NCBI GenBank assembly: GCA_022825925.1
Contig: JAJDVW010000163.1
Span: 60,981 to 124,980, forward strand
Origin: Pseudomonadales bacterium
Lineage (GTDB): Bacteria > Pseudomonadota > Gammaproteobacteria > Pseudomonadales > Azotimanducaceae
DNA: 64,000 nt
Direction: 5' to 3'
Under the pieces are notes generated by a model. The model ran no database searches. It was not told where the DNA came from and saw only the letters and a list, made by a program, of their open reading frames with translations. A program made the position numbers and the translations under genes. Positions 53,360 to 60,727 of this stretch are shown here, one piece after another; position 1 is the first letter of the stretch; every line of letters starts with the position of its first letter.

Positions 53360-53824
53360 ATGCTCGCCATCGGAGACACCGTCCCCGACATCACGCTGCG
53401 CAGCCACCAGAGCGAGGAGGTCAGCCTCAGCGGCTTCCAGGGCAAGTGGCTCGTGCTGCACACCTTCCCCCTCGCCTTCACCGGTGGCTGAAGCAACCAG
53501 ACCGCGAACTTCAACCGTGCGTTGAAGCAATTCGAAGGAGCCGGTGCGGCCCTCGTCGGGCTGAGCGTCGATTCCACCTTTGCGCTGGGTGCATGGTCCA
53601 CCGCCATGGGCGGCATCGGCCACCCGCTGCTCGCAGACTTCTGGCCGCACGGCGCGGCCGCGAAGCAGCTCGGGATTTTCAACGACTCGTTCGGCATCGC
53701 GAACCGCACGCTGATGATCGTGGACCCGGACGGCGTGGTGCGTTACACGGAGGAGCACACGCGGACCCTGCCCGATCCGGACGCGGCGCTGGGCAAGCTG
53801 CAGGAGTTGCAGGGCGGCGCGTGA
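53360..53824 (+). CDS. Peroxiredoxin with in-frame UGA at the peroxidatic position (probable selenoprotein)
   Basis: AhpC/TSA-fold peroxiredoxin, 154 codons read through a TGA at 53489-53491 (residue 44; 46 if the ATG at 53354 is used). The active-site motif PxxxTxxC reads PLAFTGG-UGA, so the TGA replaces the peroxidatic Cys. Coding continues in the same frame as SNQTANFNRALKQFEGAGAA, then FWPHGAAAKQLGIF and GIANRTLMIVDPDGVVRYTE with the conserved catalytic Arg. The protein has no other Cys, so it would be a 1-Cys(Sec) type. A hairpin meeting bacterial SECIS spacing rules follows. GGGAG box 7 nt before 53360. Alternative: a pseudogene with TGC changed to TGA. Confidence 0.8.
53492..53533 (+). 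promoter_or_regulatory. Candidate bacterial SECIS element
   Basis: Directly downstream of the TGA. CTTCAAC (53509-53515) and GTTGAAG (53521-53527) form a perfect 7-bp stem with a 5-nt loop CGTGC; GAA (53506-53508) and TTC (53531-53533) can extend it past a small bulge. The loop begins 24 nt after the TGA and has G at its second position, in line with described bacterial SECIS requirements (apical loop roughly 16-37 nt from UGA, early G). It would recruit SelB-Sec-tRNA. Confidence 0.65.
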
Positions 53825-53854
53825 CGGGGCCCGCTCCGTCTCCCTGGACACACC

Positions 53855-53921
53855 CCTCTCGGCGTCTACGTCATTGACGTAGACCGGTGTTCCATGGCGT
53901 GGTCACACGCCGGCCGAGAGG
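53855..53921 (+). other. Three-way-junction structured element
   Basis: Outer stem CCTCTCGGC (53855-53863) with GCCGAGAGG (53913-53921), both perfect. Inside it are hairpin 1, GTCTACGTCA-T-TGACGTAGAC (53864-53884, 10-bp arms), and hairpin 2, GGCGTG-GTCA-CACGCC (53896-53911). All arms are perfect, giving a compact cloverleaf-like fold between the peroxiredoxin and an Rpn-type nuclease gene. Could be a structured RNA, a REP/MITE-like element or a recombination site. The remaining ~280 bp to 54198 show no gene. Confidence 0.6.
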
Positions 53922-54198
53922 ATAGGAACCACGGTGAGCAGAGCGCCGAGCGTGTGCACGTTCCGAACCCTGACGGCCGTGGCCGTTGCCGTCGCCGTCC
54001 TGACTCCACAACGCTCCTCCTCTCCTCCTCTTCCCGATCGGAGACGCCGAGAGGCCAGGGCCTCGAACTCGCGGTGTGCGCTCCGTTCCCCCGACACCTC
54101 GGTCTGCGAGACGGCGCACACGAACGGGAGAGATCTCGCAACCCTCGAGGCGGCAATCGGCACTGTCCGGGCGCCGCGCGCCTTCCTACATTGGTCGG

Positions 54199-55209
54199 AT
54201 GGATCAGGACGCCGCCTGGAAGCGCCTTTTCGGACAACCCGTCGTCGTGCGGCACCTGCTGCGTGGCTTCGCCGGGAAGGTCGTGGGCCTGCTGGACCTC
54301 GACACGCTGCAACAGCTACCGGCGAGTTGGGTCGCGGCCGACGGCGAACAGCGCCGCGGCGACATGGCGTGGCGGGCGTCATACGCGGATGGCTCGGGGC
54401 GCTCGCTGGTCCTGCTGATCGAGTTCCAGTCCACCGTGGACCACGGCATGTCGATTCGCGTGATGCGCTACGAAGCCATGGCGTTCGGCGGCCTGCGGCA
54501 CGCGAAGCAGCTCGACCAGGACCATGAGCTACGGCTGTTGTCGGTAGTCATCTACTCTGGGGAAGGGCGCTGGACCGCGCCGGGTGGCGCGGCCCGCGTC
54601 GTGGTGGACAGCACCGGCGAAGTGGGGCCGCCGCGGCCCGGGCGATACCTGTTGCTTGACACTCACAGCCGCGCACAAGACGATGCCGCCAGGAACAACA
54701 TCGTCGCCGCGGCCTTGTGGTTGAGCGGCGCGTCGTCACCGGCGGACGCCGCTACCCGGCTGCGGGAGTTGGTGCACGGATGGTCGGCGAGCCGGAACGT
54801 GGAGGCGGCCGAGGCGGTGCTCGAGTGGCTCGGCATCCTCTGGCCCCGGCTGTTCCCCGACGCCGACCCCACCACCCTGGCCGCCTGGCGGCGCGACTTG
54901 CTGAACGAGGAGGAAGGGATGAGCACACTTGCCGAACGGGTGCGGGAATGGGAGGCCGACCTGCTGCACCAGGGCATCGAACAGGGAATGGAGCGGGGCA
55001 TCGAGGACCAGCGCGCGATGCTACGTGGTCAGGCAGAGCGCAAATTCGGCCCCGTGACGGCGCGCGAACTCGCACGCCGCCTCGCGAACGTCACAGATGC
55101 GGAGCGCCTGGCCGTGGTTGGAGGCTGGATCATCGACTGCGACACCGGCGCGGCGTTGCTCGAACAGGTGGACACGGAGGTCGGCAACGGCCCCGCGGAC
55201 CCGGCATGA
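54199..55209 (+). CDS. Rpn/YhgA-family nuclease (putative transposase)
   Basis: 336 aa. MDQDAAWKRLFGQPVVVRHL at the N-terminus; PD-(D/E)XK-like core RRGDMAWRASYADGSGRSLV ... LLIEFQSTVDHGM. The helical middle precedes a C-terminal end RLANVTDAERLAVVGGWIID with CDTGAALLEQV, which parallels the end of the other Rpn protein in the window (29611-30612). A low-complexity LHQGIEQGMERGIEDQRAML segment precedes it. Promotes recombination by DNA cleavage in known members. The start fits the family and has only a weak ribosome-binding site. Confidence 0.72.
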   Translation: MDQDAAWKRLFGQPVVVRHLLRGFAGKVVGLLDLDTLQQLPASWVAADGEQRRGDMAWRASYADGSGRSLVLLIEFQSTVDHGMSIRVMRYEAMAFGGLRHAKQLDQDHELRLLSVVIYSGEGRWTAPGGAARVVVDSTGEVGPPRPGRYLLLDTHSRAQDDAARNNIVAAALWLSGASSPADAATRLRELVHGWSASRNVEAAEAVLEWLGILWPRLFPDADPTTLAAWRRDLLNEEEGMSTLAERVREWEADLLHQGIEQGMERGIEDQRAMLRGQAERKFGPVTARELARRLANVTDAERLAVVGGWIIDCDTGAALLEQVDTEVGNGPADPA

Positions 55210-55247
55210 CCCGCTGTAAATCCTTGGCATAACGGCCAGCAGATCAA

Positions 55248-55607
55248 CTACATGCGAATGATCCGTTTCAGGAACTCGTCAAAGAGCGGCACGGTGAAGG
55301 CCGTGTCGCCATGCGCGGGGCTGTAGATCATGCCCTTGCCAATGAGCGCGTTGCGCGTGGGAGCGGCCGAAGTGACCTTCCGCTGCAGCACCCGGGCGAA
55401 ATCGCCGGATCGATGGGGACCCGGCCCAAGTTCCGCCATGGCGCGCAAATACTGCCTCTGCGTCGGCGTCAGCCGATCGAAGCGGATACGGAAGAAGCTC
55501 GCGTCCAACTCGGCCAGCGCCTGCACGGTCGCGCGCCGCGCATCGTCCGGTTCGATCGGGGAGGCATGGGCGACGTCCCAGCTATGCCCCACTCCTGACT
55601 GAAACAC
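55248..55607 (-). pseudogene. C-terminal remnant of an AAA ATPase
   Basis: Only the last ~115 residues of a winged-helix AAA ATPase remain: SFFRIRFDRLTPTQRQYLRA, then MAELGPGPHRSGDFARVL and KGMIYSPAHGDTAFTVPLFD. Just upstream (about 55590) the matching SQEWG-type segment is in another frame, and no Walker motifs are found beyond it. The frame begins with a chance ATG. Interpreted as a decayed gene end. Confidence 0.6.
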
Positions 55608-56041
55608 GGAACGCCCGCGGGCGGCTGCTCGTTTGCCGTGAGCCCGATGCCCGAACGACCGACGACGGCATCGAGATCGTGCCGGTCCAGACCTTTTGCG
55701 AGGAGGTGTGGAGCGGGGGTCTGCTCACGTAGCGACGCGGCGAACCGCCAGCCGCAAGGCGAGCGCGCGTTGTATTCATCGACATCTACCGGCCGGACGC
55801 CGCCAGCGCCAACGCCTCCCTTTGCCCTCCCACGCCGCCGCAACGACTGCGGCGATTACCCGCGACCGGGTGTCGTGCAGGCCCAAGACGCGCCTCGTAC
55901 GCGCCAAATCCAATTTGACACGGCCCCCGATAAATGGACCATAGGAGTTCGCGCCTGCCGACTACACCAACGTTCCGTCGCGGCGACCGCCGCCGGGCCG
56001 TGCCGTGGGAAGCGGCCTTGCCATCGAAGGAGAGCAATCAG
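55608..56041 (+). other. Gene-free region before the TonB-dependent receptor
   Basis: About 430 bp with no intact gene. The left part contains eroded remnants of the adjacent ATPase gene in shifted minus-strand frames. The right part should hold the receptor promoter; the AT-richer stretch around 55910-55950 is the best candidate, but no convincing -35/-10 pair was seen. Confidence 0.4.
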
Positions 56042-58525
56042 ATGACGAGAGCATCGAGCGTGTACGCGCTTGGTATCCTGGCGGCCGGAGCCGCCTTCGC
56101 ATTGGCAGCGCCGCCGGCGCTGGCCGAGGACGACGACGACGAACGGGCATCCGGCGTCGTCGAGGAGATCGTGGTCTCCGCCACGTACCGGGACACCCGC
56201 CTGATGGACACCCCGCTGACGATCTCCGCGGTCACCGACCACGACATCGTCAACAAGGGCATCGAGGACATCCAGACCCTCTACCAGTCCATCCCCGGCC
56301 TCGCCTACCGGAGCAACTCGCAGACCTACAACACGCTGTCGGTGCGCGGGATCACGCCGCCCGCAGGCGGCGGCGGCGCCACGGTCGGCGTCTACTTCGA
56401 CAACATGCCGATCACGGACGCCACCACCGGCGGCCTCGCGCAGACGCTGGGACCGCTGTTCGACCTTGAGCGGGTCGAAGTACTGAAAGGCCCGCAAGGC
56501 ACGCTCTACGGGGAAGGCGCGATGGGTGGCTCGATCCGCTACATCACCAAGAAGCCCGACCCGAGCGGCTTCGACTACGCGGTACAGGCCAACATCGAGG
56601 CCATCGGCGAGTCCGACGGCCTGTCCTACCGGACCGACGGCATGCTGAACGTCCCCCTCGGCGACCACCTTGCCGCCCGGGCCGTGCTCTACCGGCGGGA
56701 CCGGCAGGGGATCCTCGATCAGGTCGCCCCGCGGGCCGAGGAGGACGTTGACACGTTCCTTGAGGACGGCATGCGCCTCGTGGTGGCCTGGTATCCGACG
56801 GACACCCTCGAGATTTCCGGCATGATCAACGTCATCGACGGCGAGTACGGCGGCCCCGGGCTCGCGTACCACTGCTTCTCCGAGTCGACGCCCTCGGACC
56901 CGGGCGGACAGGTCCCCGTGTACGACCTCCCGGGAACGATCTGCGAAGGCCAGTTCGACCAGTTCAACCGTCGCGACCCGTACCAGACGCACCTCGGGCA
57001 CTGGCACCACCAGAGCGGCGGGTACGACGAACAGACCATGTACAACTTCAGCATCGAGTGGGAACTGCCATTCGCGGACTTCACCTCGAGCACTTCATTC
57101 TTCGACCGCGAGATCGACTACTCGGAGGAGACGAGTCCGCGTTTTGCAGCAGCCGTAGGGGGCCTCGTTGACGGCGGCTGCCTCGGTTTCGAGCCTGCGT
57201 GCGCCCCTGGCCTCTATACCGGTCTCGGCGGTGACGGCGCGTTCTACCGGGCCTCGGAACGCTTCGTGCAGGAACTGCGCCTCGTATCCAACACCGACAG
57301 CCGCTGGCAGTGGACGGTCGGTGCCTACTACAAGGACGACGAGTCCCAGACCGGGGAACACCGGCGTTGCCACAACGGCGGCCCGCCGGCCTATGACGGT
57401 CTCGATACGCACTGCTGGCTACAGTTCAACTTCTACCCGGAGGTTCCGATCCCCACCCAGCAGGCGATCATCCTGTTTCTGAATAACATCATCGCCCCCG
57501 GCAATACCTCCTATCGCGACCTCGGAGAAGAGGCGGTTTTCGGCGAAGTGAGCTACGCCCTGAGCGACCAGTGGGAGATCCTGGTCGGCGCCCGGTACGC
57601 CGACGTGTCCTACGATCTGCTCGTCGCACAGGGCGGAGTAGACACGCGGTCGAACCCTGTTAACGAGCTCGGCGTCGTCACCGAGATCTTCTCGCCCAAG
57701 GTGACGCTCACGTGGCGCCCCATGCCCGACTTCATGGCGTATCTGAGCTACTCCCAGGGTTACCGGCCGGGCATCGTGAACACCGCCGTCGCCGCCCCGC
57801 TCGCCCAACTCGACGCCATACGGGCAACCAACCCCACCGCCCAGCAGTGGTACGACGAGTTGAAGGCCGTGGAGACCGTCGACGGCGACGAGACCATCAA
57901 CATCGAACTCGGCGTGAAGGCGACACTCGCGGAGGGCCGTTTCAGCTTCACCGCCGCGGTCTACTCCATCGACTGGGAAGACACCATCGTGGAGCTCTCC
58001 GTCCAGATTCCGGAGCTTCCCCAGGTCAATATTCTCGGCATAGACCTCCTCCGCAACGAAGGCGCCGCCAAGAGTCAGGGCCTCGAGTACGAGTTCCGCA
58101 TCGTTCCAATGGAGAACCTGAGCGTGAACTTCGGCGGGGACTGGAACTGGACGGCCGAGATCGACGCGGCGGCCTCGGGCCGTTACCTCGGCGTCGACAT
58201 CCAGCCCGGCAACCGGCTGGCGAACGCGCCGCCGTACAGCCAGTTCCTGGGCGTCGCCTACGACTTCGGGCTCGGCAACTTCAACGCGACCGCCCGGGTC
58301 GACGCGTACTGGGTCGGCGAGTCCTGGAACACGGCGAACAACGAACGCCCGGCGCCCGCCTACCAGACCGGTGACGTCAAGCTGCTGATCGGACGAGACG
58401 ACTGGCAGATCGGCCTGTACGTGCGCAACATGACCGACGAGCGCGTCGTGTACGAGCTGAACCAGGTCGGCTATCGGTTCGGACGGCCGCGGACCTTCGG
58501 GGTGCAGTTGAACTACAGCCTGTAG
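56042..58525 (+). CDS. TonB-dependent receptor
   Basis: 827 aa. Signal peptide MTRASSVYALGILAAGAAFA with further Ala-rich sequence to ALAEDDDDE. TonB-box-like EEIVVSATYRDTRLMDTPLT; plug domain with LYQSIPGLAYRSNSQTYNTL, SVRGITPP and RVEVLKGPQGTLYGEGAMGG. A 22-strand barrel follows, ending with RPRTFGVQLNYSL (terminal aromatic-Ser-Leu). Outer-membrane importer; sequence type is close to receptors for organic substrates, but the ligand is unknown. AAGGAGAG box before the ATG. Monocistronic, with a strong terminator 24 nt after the stop. Confidence 0.93.
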   Translation: MTRASSVYALGILAAGAAFALAAPPALAEDDDDERASGVVEEIVVSATYRDTRLMDTPLTISAVTDHDIVNKGIEDIQTLYQSIPGLAYRSNSQTYNTLSVRGITPPAGGGGATVGVYFDNMPITDATTGGLAQTLGPLFDLERVEVLKGPQGTLYGEGAMGGSIRYITKKPDPSGFDYAVQANIEAIGESDGLSYRTDGMLNVPLGDHLAARAVLYRRDRQGILDQVAPRAEEDVDTFLEDGMRLVVAWYPTDTLEISGMINVIDGEYGGPGLAYHCFSESTPSDPGGQVPVYDLPGTICEGQFDQFNRRDPYQTHLGHWHHQSGGYDEQTMYNFSIEWELPFADFTSSTSFFDREIDYSEETSPRFAAAVGGLVDGGCLGFEPACAPGLYTGLGGDGAFYRASERFVQELRLVSNTDSRWQWTVGAYYKDDESQTGEHRRCHNGGPPAYDGLDTHCWLQFNFYPEVPIPTQQAIILFLNNIIAPGNTSYRDLGEEAVFGEVSYALSDQWEILVGARYADVSYDLLVAQGGVDTRSNPVNELGVVTEIFSPKVTLTWRPMPDFMAYLSYSQGYRPGIVNTAVAAPLAQLDAIRATNPTAQQWYDELKAVETVDGDETINIELGVKATLAEGRFSFTAAVYSIDWEDTIVELSVQIPELPQVNILGIDLLRNEGAAKSQGLEYEFRIVPMENLSVNFGGDWNWTAEIDAAASGRYLGVDIQPGNRLANAPPYSQFLGVAYDFGLGNFNATARVDAYWVGESWNTANNERPAPAYQTGDVKLLIGRDDWQIGLYVRNMTDERVVYELNQVGYRFGRPRTFGVQLNYSL

Positions 58526-58548
58526 GCTTCGGCTTTCTTCGTTCCTGG

Positions 58549-58582
58549 AACGGCCCGCGCATCGCGCGGGCCGTTTTCTTCT
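58549..58582 (+). terminator. Rho-independent terminator of the TonB-dependent receptor gene
   Basis: AACGGCCCGCGC (58549-58560) pairs with GCGCGGGCCGTT (58564-58575) across a 3-nt loop, followed by TTTTCTTCT. Perfect 12-bp stem and U-rich tail. Confidence 0.92.
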
Positions 58583-58628
58583 GCACCGCGAGGTCGCCGA
58601 CCAAAAACACTACCATCGTGGAATAGTC

Positions 58629-58656
58629 TTGACCATTCCATGGTATCCAAGATAAT
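58629..58656 (+). promoter_or_regulatory. Promoter of the DUF4143 ATPase, giving a leaderless mRNA
   Basis: TTGACC (58629-58634) and GATAAT (58651-58656), 16-bp spacer. The expected start site, about 7 nt past the -10, coincides with the ATG at 58663. An imperfect inverted repeat (TACCA..TGGAAT ... ATTCCATGGTA) spans 58611-58645 and overlaps the -35, a possible operator. Confidence 0.55.
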
Positions 58657-58662
58657 GGTCGG

Positions 58663-59868
58663 ATGCCGGCGCAACGCTTCTACGACTCCGTTCTGGCCGA
58701 ACACTTGGCGAACCATCGACAGATGGCGTTCGTCAGCGGTCCCAGGCAAGTGGGGAAAACGACGACCTGCCGCCTCCAGGCCGACACCTACATCAACTGG
58801 GACAACCTGGACGACCGCGAACTGGTGCTTGCGGGCCCGCGACGCCTGGCCGACGAACTGAAGCTCGACCGTCTGTCCGAGGCCCCTCCGGTCGTACTGT
58901 TCGACGAACTGCACAAGTTCCCGCGCTGGCAGTCCTTCCTCAAGGGCCTGTTCGACACCTACGCGGACCAGGTGCGTGTCGCGGTCACCGGAAGTGGCCG
59001 TCTGGAGGTCTATCGTCGGGGCGGCGACAGCCTGATGGGGCGCTATCTCCCCTATCGGATGCATCCGTTCTCGGTAGCGGAGGCCGTGTCGCAGGGCATT
59101 CCCGCGGAGTCGGACATCGTCCGGCCGCGGGCTCCGATCGAGGATGCGGACTTCGACGCCCTCTGGCAGCACGGCGGTTTCCCGGAGCCATACCTGAAGC
59201 GCGACGCCCGTTTCACCCGACGCTGGCAGGCACTGCGTCTCGTGCAACTCGTGCGCGAGGAGATTCGTGACCTGACGCAGATTCAGCAGCGCGACCAGCT
59301 CGAAGTGCTGGTGCGCCTGCTCGCCGCACGCTCGGGCGAACAACTCGTCCATGACGGACTGGCACGCCAGCTCAGGGTGTCGGCCGACACGGTGCGTCGG
59401 TGGCTCGCGGCCCTGTGCGACCTGCACTTCGGCTTCCTCGTCCGCCCGTGGTTCACCAACGTGTCCCGTTCCCTGCGCAAGGAACCCAAGTGGTACCTCC
59501 GCGACTGGTCCAACGTCGCCGATCCGGGACCGCGCGCCGAGACTTTCGTCGCCTGCCACCTCCTGAAGGCAGTCGACGGATGGAACGACCTCGGACTGGA
59601 CGCCTTCGAACTCGGCTACATCCGGGACAAGGAGAAGCGAGAGGTCGACTTCGTGGTGGCGAGGAGCGGCAAGCCGTGGCTGCTGGCCGAAGTGAAGCAC
59701 CGGGACGAGTCGTTGAGCCCCCACCTGCGCCACCACCAGGACCGGCTAGGGGCGCCTTTTGCCTTTCAGATCACGCTCGATGCCGACTACGTGGACAGGG
59801 ACTGCTTCACCGAACCCGGCAGACCGCGGGTCGTGCCGGCCCGGACGCTGCTGTCGCAGTTGCTTTGA
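58663..59868 (+). CDS. ATP-binding protein with DUF4143 domain
   Basis: 401 aa. Walker A AFVSGPRQVGKTTTCRLQ, Walker B PPVVLFDELHKFP, sensor VAVTGSGRLEVYRRGGDSL. wHTH LARQLRVSADTVRRWLAALC and nuclease-like KREVDFVVARSGKPWLLAEV with KHRDES. The start ATG is placed at the predicted transcription start, with no ribosome-binding site, so initiation is probably leaderless. Paralogue of the gene at 35916-37145. Function unknown. Confidence 0.83.
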   Translation: MPAQRFYDSVLAEHLANHRQMAFVSGPRQVGKTTTCRLQADTYINWDNLDDRELVLAGPRRLADELKLDRLSEAPPVVLFDELHKFPRWQSFLKGLFDTYADQVRVAVTGSGRLEVYRRGGDSLMGRYLPYRMHPFSVAEAVSQGIPAESDIVRPRAPIEDADFDALWQHGGFPEPYLKRDARFTRRWQALRLVQLVREEIRDLTQIQQRDQLEVLVRLLAARSGEQLVHDGLARQLRVSADTVRRWLAALCDLHFGFLVRPWFTNVSRSLRKEPKWYLRDWSNVADPGPRAETFVACHLLKAVDGWNDLGLDAFELGYIRDKEKREVDFVVARSGKPWLLAEVKHRDESLSPHLRHHQDRLGAPFAFQITLDADYVDRDCFTEPGRPRVVPARTLLSQLL

Positions 59869-59914
59869 GGGGTGACAGAGGGGCGACTCGACTTGCTCGC
59901 CCGCCGGCCCAACC

Positions 59915-59938
59915 AATAGACCAGGAACCTGGTCTATT
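59915..59938 (+). promoter_or_regulatory. Palindromic operator before the phd/vapC-type locus
   Basis: AATAGACCAGG and CCTGGTCTATT are perfect 11-bp arms with an AA centre, 12 nt before the antitoxin ATG. Position and symmetry fit autoregulation by the antitoxin-toxin complex. Confidence 0.65.
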
Positions 59939-59950
59939 CGGGACGCGCGG

Positions 59951-60196
59951 ATGTCTACGGTAGGGTCGTACGAAGCCAAGACGCGACTCCCCGAGTTGCT
60001 TCGGTCCGTGGAACAGGGAGAGACGGTGACGATTACCCGCCGCGGCGTGCCCATCGCCCGGATCGTCGGCGTCGACGACGGGCGCAGCCAACGCGTGGGG
60101 GACGTCATCGACCGGATGCGCGCTGCCCGAGCGCGCCGGCCGTCCGTCTCGACCACGGAGATACTCGCGGCCAGGGACCGCGGACGCCGCGGCTGA
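59951..60196 (+). CDS. Type II antitoxin, Phd/YefM (prevent-host-death) family
   Basis: 81 aa. MSTVGSYEAKTRLPELLRSV, then EQGETVTITRRGVPIARIVG, is the Phd-type DNA-binding fold; the Arg-rich C-terminal half would bind the toxin. Its stop overlaps the toxin ATG by one base. Intact, with a perfect palindromic operator upstream. Confidence 0.87.
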   Translation: MSTVGSYEAKTRLPELLRSVEQGETVTITRRGVPIARIVGVDDGRSQRVGDVIDRMRAARARRPSVSTTEILAARDRGRRG

Positions 60197-60522
60197 TGCC
60201 ATTCGTGATCGACGCTTCGGTTGCCACATCGTGGTGCTTCGAGGACGAACAGGCATCCGCAGCCGAGTCGGCAATGGAACGGCTCCGCACGGACGAGGAG
60301 GCGATCGCCCCCGCCCTATGGTGGGTGGAGATCCGCAACATCCTCATCGTCAGTGAGCGTCGCAGGCGCATCGAGCCGGACGATGCGGACACGTTCCTCG
60401 ACGATCTCGGCCGCCTCCCCATCCGTGTCCAGTGGGAGTCCGGCAGCGGCCGGGTCATGGCGCTCGCACGCAAGCATGGCCTGACGGCTTACGACGCCGC
60501 GTCGATCTCGCGCTGCGGTTAG
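60196..60522 (+). CDS. VapC-type PIN-domain toxin, C-terminus frameshifted
   Basis: PIN-domain RNase: MPFVIDASVATSWCFEDEQ (first Asp), WWVEIRNILIVSERRRRIE (Glu), HGLTAYDAAS (third acidic residue). After DAAS the literal frame ends ISRCG. Another frame gives LALRLAVPLATLDRALARAA, then EAEGVQIVR, and ends at 60596; this contains the fourth acidic residue (TLD). The indel (near 60505) therefore removes the last catalytic Asp, and the toxin is probably dead. Equally an error in the sequence would do this. Confidence 0.78.
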   Translation: MPFVIDASVATSWCFEDEQASAAESAMERLRTDEEAIAPALWWVEIRNILIVSERRRRIEPDDADTFLDDLGRLPIRVQWESGSGRVMALARKHGLTAYDAASISRCG

Positions 60523-60603
60523 CCGTCCCCCTTGCGACACTGGACCGGGCGCTGGCCCGGGCGGCCGAGGCCGAGGGGGTTCAGATCGTGCGCTGACGCG
60601 GGT

Positions 60604-60631
60604 TTCACAGCCGCGCCGGCCCGCCCGCCTG
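60604..60631 (+). repeat. 28-bp direct repeat, left copy
   Basis: TTCACAGCCG-CG-CCGGCCCGCCCGCCTG, identical in 26 of 28 positions to 62450-62477. On the minus strand both copies encode QAGGP(A/V)RL-stop, the C-terminus of the GNAT gene, so this is a detached copy of that gene's end. The two copies flank the ATPase-nuclease gene. Confidence 0.75.
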
Positions 60632-60727
60632 GTTGCTTCGGGCGGTAGCGACGAGCCGCCGCGACAGCGGCACACCGGCGCGAGGGACTACAATGCCGCG
60701 ATCCCGACACCGGCGTCCGAACTGCTC

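Noticed and set aside
53489..53491. Simple nonsense mutation making the peroxiredoxin a pseudogene
   Set aside because: Not excluded, but less likely: the stop falls exactly on the catalytic residue, the rest of the gene is uncorrupted, and a SECIS-like hairpin is correctly placed.
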